From Acidobacteriota bacterium (GTDB lineage Bacteria > Acidobacteriota > Terriglobia > Terriglobales > Acidobacteriaceae): a stretch of DNA of 64,000 bases. The notes under the pieces are model-generated. The model worked only from the letters and a program-made list of their open reading frames with translations, ran no database searches and had not been told where the DNA came from. Below are positions 61,924 through 64,000 of the stretch, in pieces (within the stretch, counting starts at the first letter, position 1; every line of letters begins with the position of its first letter). Position numbers and translations under genes: made by a program. The stretch is taken from NCBI GenBank assembly GCA_028872955.1, contig JAGWNX010000006.1, positions 1 through 64,000 on the forward strand, in the 5' to 3' direction.

Positions 61924-63218
61924 TCTAACCCTATGGGAGGACGCTTGAAATATCTGGGCTGCACCGGCCCGCTCCACGGATTGTAGCGGGCAGCAAACGC
62001 CACCCGATCGCGCACGGCGGGGTGGTCAAAGCTCCACCACACCAGCAGCGCACCGGGGTCAGGCTCTTCCAGGCTCTCCGCGCCCATCTCGGCAAACGAT
62101 CGCGACGCAATGGCCTGGGGATCGGCCACTAGGCCGTGAATCGCCTCCTGCCCATAGACGTCGGACTCATGCTCCAGCTCGCGGCTAAACGCATTCGTGA
62201 CAGGAAGCGTTACAAACTGCAGCAGCAGCACGACCAGGTACAGAGCAGGCAGCGCGGCCAGGTCGCGTGGCCCGCGCAGCTGCCACCGCGGCCCATAGCG
62301 GCGCAGCAGCCAGCGCCACATTCGGTGCGCCAGCCACAGCAGCTCCAGCATCAATACGGCAGCAAACGCCATGCCGCGCAGAATATGGTGCAGCACGTCG
62401 TGCCCCAGCTCATGCCCCAGCACAAACAGCAGCTCATCCGGGCTGGAGTGCTGCACCGCGGTGTCCCACACGACCACGCGTCGGCTGGCACCGAAGCCCG
62501 TCACGTAGGCGTTCTGCTCCGTATACTTGGCGCTGGCGCGCATCAGCACCATGTGATCGGCTGGGATCGTGACTCCGGCGTGCGCCGCCAGCTGTTGCAG
62601 CTGCTGTACCAGCGCCGGACTGCTGGAGGCGAGTGGCTCAAAGCGGTTGAACAGCGGGTCAATCACCAGCGGCGCAGCAAAGACCCCCAGCACCATCAGC
62701 ACCACGGCAAAGCCCCAGAAGCCCAGCCACCAGCGGCGCGGCATCCGCTGCAGCAAAGCCTGCACCACCAGCACCAGCACGCTGCCCACCACCGCCATCA
62801 CGGCCGTGCTGCGCGCATGATCCTGCAGCCAGCTGGGCCAGCCCTGCACCGAGAGCCCGTACTCCACTGCCAGCCGATGTCCGCAGGCCTGCACCGGAAG
62901 ATTCAGCACGGCCAGCAGCACCACCAGCAGCGAGGTGTACAGGCACGCCTGCAGGGACTGCCCGCGACCCACGCGCTGCACCACACTGCGTAAACGCGCG
63001 GCCACGCCCAGCGCCAGCAAACCCCACAGTTGCAGCAGCTGCCACACCATGAAGCACACCTGCAGGGTTGTGTGACGCACGGTGTAGGCCTGCGCGCGTG
63101 CCAGCAGCGGCGGCGGCAGCGTGTAGCGCGGCACCACGCCGTGCGTCTGCCCAACGGCCGAGCCTACGGCCAGCAGCGCCACGCACCCAGCCAGCAACCT
63201 CCGCCGGTTCGCGCTCAT
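61920..63218 (-). CDS. M48 family (Ste24-like) integral membrane metalloprotease
   Basis: 432 residues with at least six hydrophobic segments. An N-terminal helical region (residues 1-190) as in CAAX prenyl protease 1 precedes the zinc site HELGH at 269-273 and the third ligand E349 in SRELEHESD, the Ste24 arrangement of SRxxExxxD. Eukaryotic Ste24 removes CAAX tails; bacterial relatives act in membrane protein quality control. It is encoded between an ICMT-like gene and a HIT gene with 4-base ATGA overlaps on both sides. Confidence 0.9.
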   Translation of the reverse strand: MSANRRRLLAGCVALLAVGSAVGQTHGVVPRYTLPPPLLARAQAYTVRHTTLQVCFMVWQLLQLWGLLALGVAARLRSVVQRVGRGQSLQACLYTSLLVVLLAVLNLPVQACGHRLAVEYGLSVQGWPSWLQDHARSTAVMAVVGSVLVLVVQALLQRMPRRWWLGFWGFAVVLMVLGVFAAPLVIDPLFNRFEPLASSSPALVQQLQQLAAHAGVTIPADHMVLMRASAKYTEQNAYVTGFGASRRVVVWDTAVQHSSPDELLFVLGHELGHDVLHHILRGMAFAAVLMLELLWLAHRMWRWLLRRYGPRWQLRGPRDLAALPALYLVVLLLQFVTLPVTNAFSRELEHESDVYGQEAIHGLVADPQAIASRSFAEMGAESLEEPDPGALLVWWSFDHPAVRDRVAFAARYNPWSGPVQPRYFKRPPIGLE

Positions 63219-63763
63219 CGCAACCCCGGCAGGTAGGCGGAGACGCGGCTTCGAAAGCTGGCGAAGGCCTCGCCAAAGCGCGCAGCCAGCAGACGGTCCT
63301 CCAGGCGGACGCGAATCTCCGTGCCGACGACCATGAGCAGCAGCGCCAGCCCGAGTCGCCGCCAGCCTGCCACCACACTCGCCTGCCCCAGCAGCAGACA
63401 GAACAGCGAGGTATACACCGGGTGCCGCACCACGCGATAGGGGCCGCTGCGTACCAGGTCATGCTCCGCTCCCAGGGCAGCGTCCACACGCAGATTGCGA
63501 CCGAGCGCACGCACTGCGCTCCAGGAGAGCAGCGACGCCAGCGCCAGCCAGATCGCCGCCATGCCCACTCGCCAGCCCGGCACCGGTTGGAGCCAGAAGC
63601 GGCTGCTCCACACCACAGGAAACGCCAGACCCTGCAACAGGATGCCCCAGCGCGCACGCCGATCCACCTGCACAGCCGGTGCATGGTGCAGCCCTGACCG
63701 CACAAAGGGCCAGGCCCAGAGCAGCTGGCCCAGTGCCTCCAGCGCGTATCCCAGCTCTGCCAT
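63215..63763 (-). CDS. Isoprenylcysteine carboxyl methyltransferase (ICMT)-like membrane protein
   Basis: 182 residues from the ATG at 63763 (GGGAG 5 bases upstream); an ATG at 63874 gives an extra unlikely stretch. Four to five hydrophobic segments are seen. The ICMT/PEMT motif GPYRVVRHPVYTSLF and the C-terminal RLEDRLLAARFGEAFASFRSRV are those of the family that methylates isoprenylated cysteine, phospholipid or other membrane substrates using AdoMet. It overlaps the Ste24-like protease gene by 4 bases. Confidence 0.88.
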   Translation of the reverse strand: MAELGYALEALGQLLWAWPFVRSGLHHAPAVQVDRRARWGILLQGLAFPVVWSSRFWLQPVPGWRVGMAAIWLALASLLSWSAVRALGRNLRVDAALGAEHDLVRSGPYRVVRHPVYTSLFCLLLGQASVVAGWRRLGLALLLMVVGTEIRVRLEDRLLAARFGEAFASFRSRVSAYLPGLR

Positions 63764-63900
63764 CTCAACTCCCGACGCACGCTCTGCTGCGTCCCATGGC
63801 TCATTCCAGCCCCTCGCCGGTTGGCTGTCAAGCCACGGCAGCCCTACTTCCGATACACTCGGCATCAGTTGCAATCTGCACTCTGAGGGCTCTCGAAGTT

Positions 63901-64000
63901 ATGCGGCCACCTGCTTTCGCTGCACGCACCTGCACCCTGGCGTGCCTTGTTGTTCTGCCTTTGCTGCCTGCGCACACGCTACGTGCCGCTGCTCCTCGCC
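63901..64000 (+). CDS. Start of a secreted protein, truncated at the window edge
   Basis: Thirty-three codons are visible, beginning MRPPAFAARTCTLACLVVLPLLPAHTLRAAAP with a positively charged start and a hydrophobic core, a signal peptide. The gene is divergent from the ICMT-like gene. The product cannot be named. The upstream TGAGGGCTCTCGAAGTT has a weak ribosome site. Confidence 0.55.
   Translation, partial: MRPPAFAARTCTLACLVVLPLLPAHTLRAAAPR

Overview
The window is GC-rich, densely coded bacterial chromosome. The gene set fits an acidobacterium of the class Terriglobia (Acidobacteriaceae-like): a GRP-type sugar porter beside a LacI regulator, several secreted glycosidases, a truncated TauE/SafE protein, two Skp/OmpH paralogs, and lipid A genes (lpxA, lpxI) showing a Gram-negative envelope. 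No rRNA, CRISPR array, intact insertion sequence, integrase or plasmid function was found. Most genes are housekeeping. The taxonomic call is an inference from gene content, not a database match.

Layout. 1-1553: a truncated cupredoxin-like gene, a DUF3828 lipoprotein-size secreted protein, REP-like inverted repeats and a CAU tRNA. 1576-7859: amino-sugar and fucose use (nagA, GH29 fucosidase, sugar porter) with a GT87 membrane glycosyltransferase. 7948-13746: yraN, pyrG, fabD, bcp, ddl. 13771-16676: ilvA and a DHA2 drug exporter. 16694-21254: a minus-strand aromatic amino acid operon, trpB-trpA-aroQ-aroF-tyrA, preceded by a 23-codon leader peptide rich in Phe, Tyr and Trp and by a terminator-like hairpin. 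21386-24142: an MmeI-like combined restriction-methylation enzyme with a mosaic specificity region. 24162-26994: a bifunctional (p)ppGpp synthetase/hydrolase and a small permease.

27165-35413: a sugar/inositol locus with myo-inositol oxygenase, a LacI regulator, a GRP-family sugar transporter with a 34-residue membrane protein in front of it, a GH36-like glycosidase and a GH39 xylosidase. An identical 12-base half-palindrome lies before the oxygenase and before the transporter unit and is probably the LacI operator. 35567-41292: tyrS-rnr-argC-yggX-tRNA-Pro on the minus strand; the 3' half of tRNA-Pro is repeated twice downstream of the tRNA. 41319-44496: small conserved proteins, a LolA-like protein, fabZ and lpxA. 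44548-48985: a periplasmic Gfo/Idh/MocA protein, a DsrE plus diheme cytochrome pair, a Tat-exported carboxylesterase and a 37-residue membrane protein.

49121-57570: a Big2 lipoprotein, lpxI, an exported peroxiredoxin, a histone H1-like protein, mltD and lepA. 57942-61440: two Skp paralogs, a 1-kb gap with stacked hairpins, and an Arg/Gly-rich protein ending in a CheY-like domain. 61567-63763: an overlapping set of an ICMT-like methyltransferase, an M48 Ste24-like protease and a HIT protein. The window ends in the start of a secreted protein.

The observation most worth following is the mixed-aromatic leader peptide and hairpin upstream of trpB. It looks like a single attenuator placed to sense Phe, Tyr and Trp charging for an operon that feeds all three pathways.
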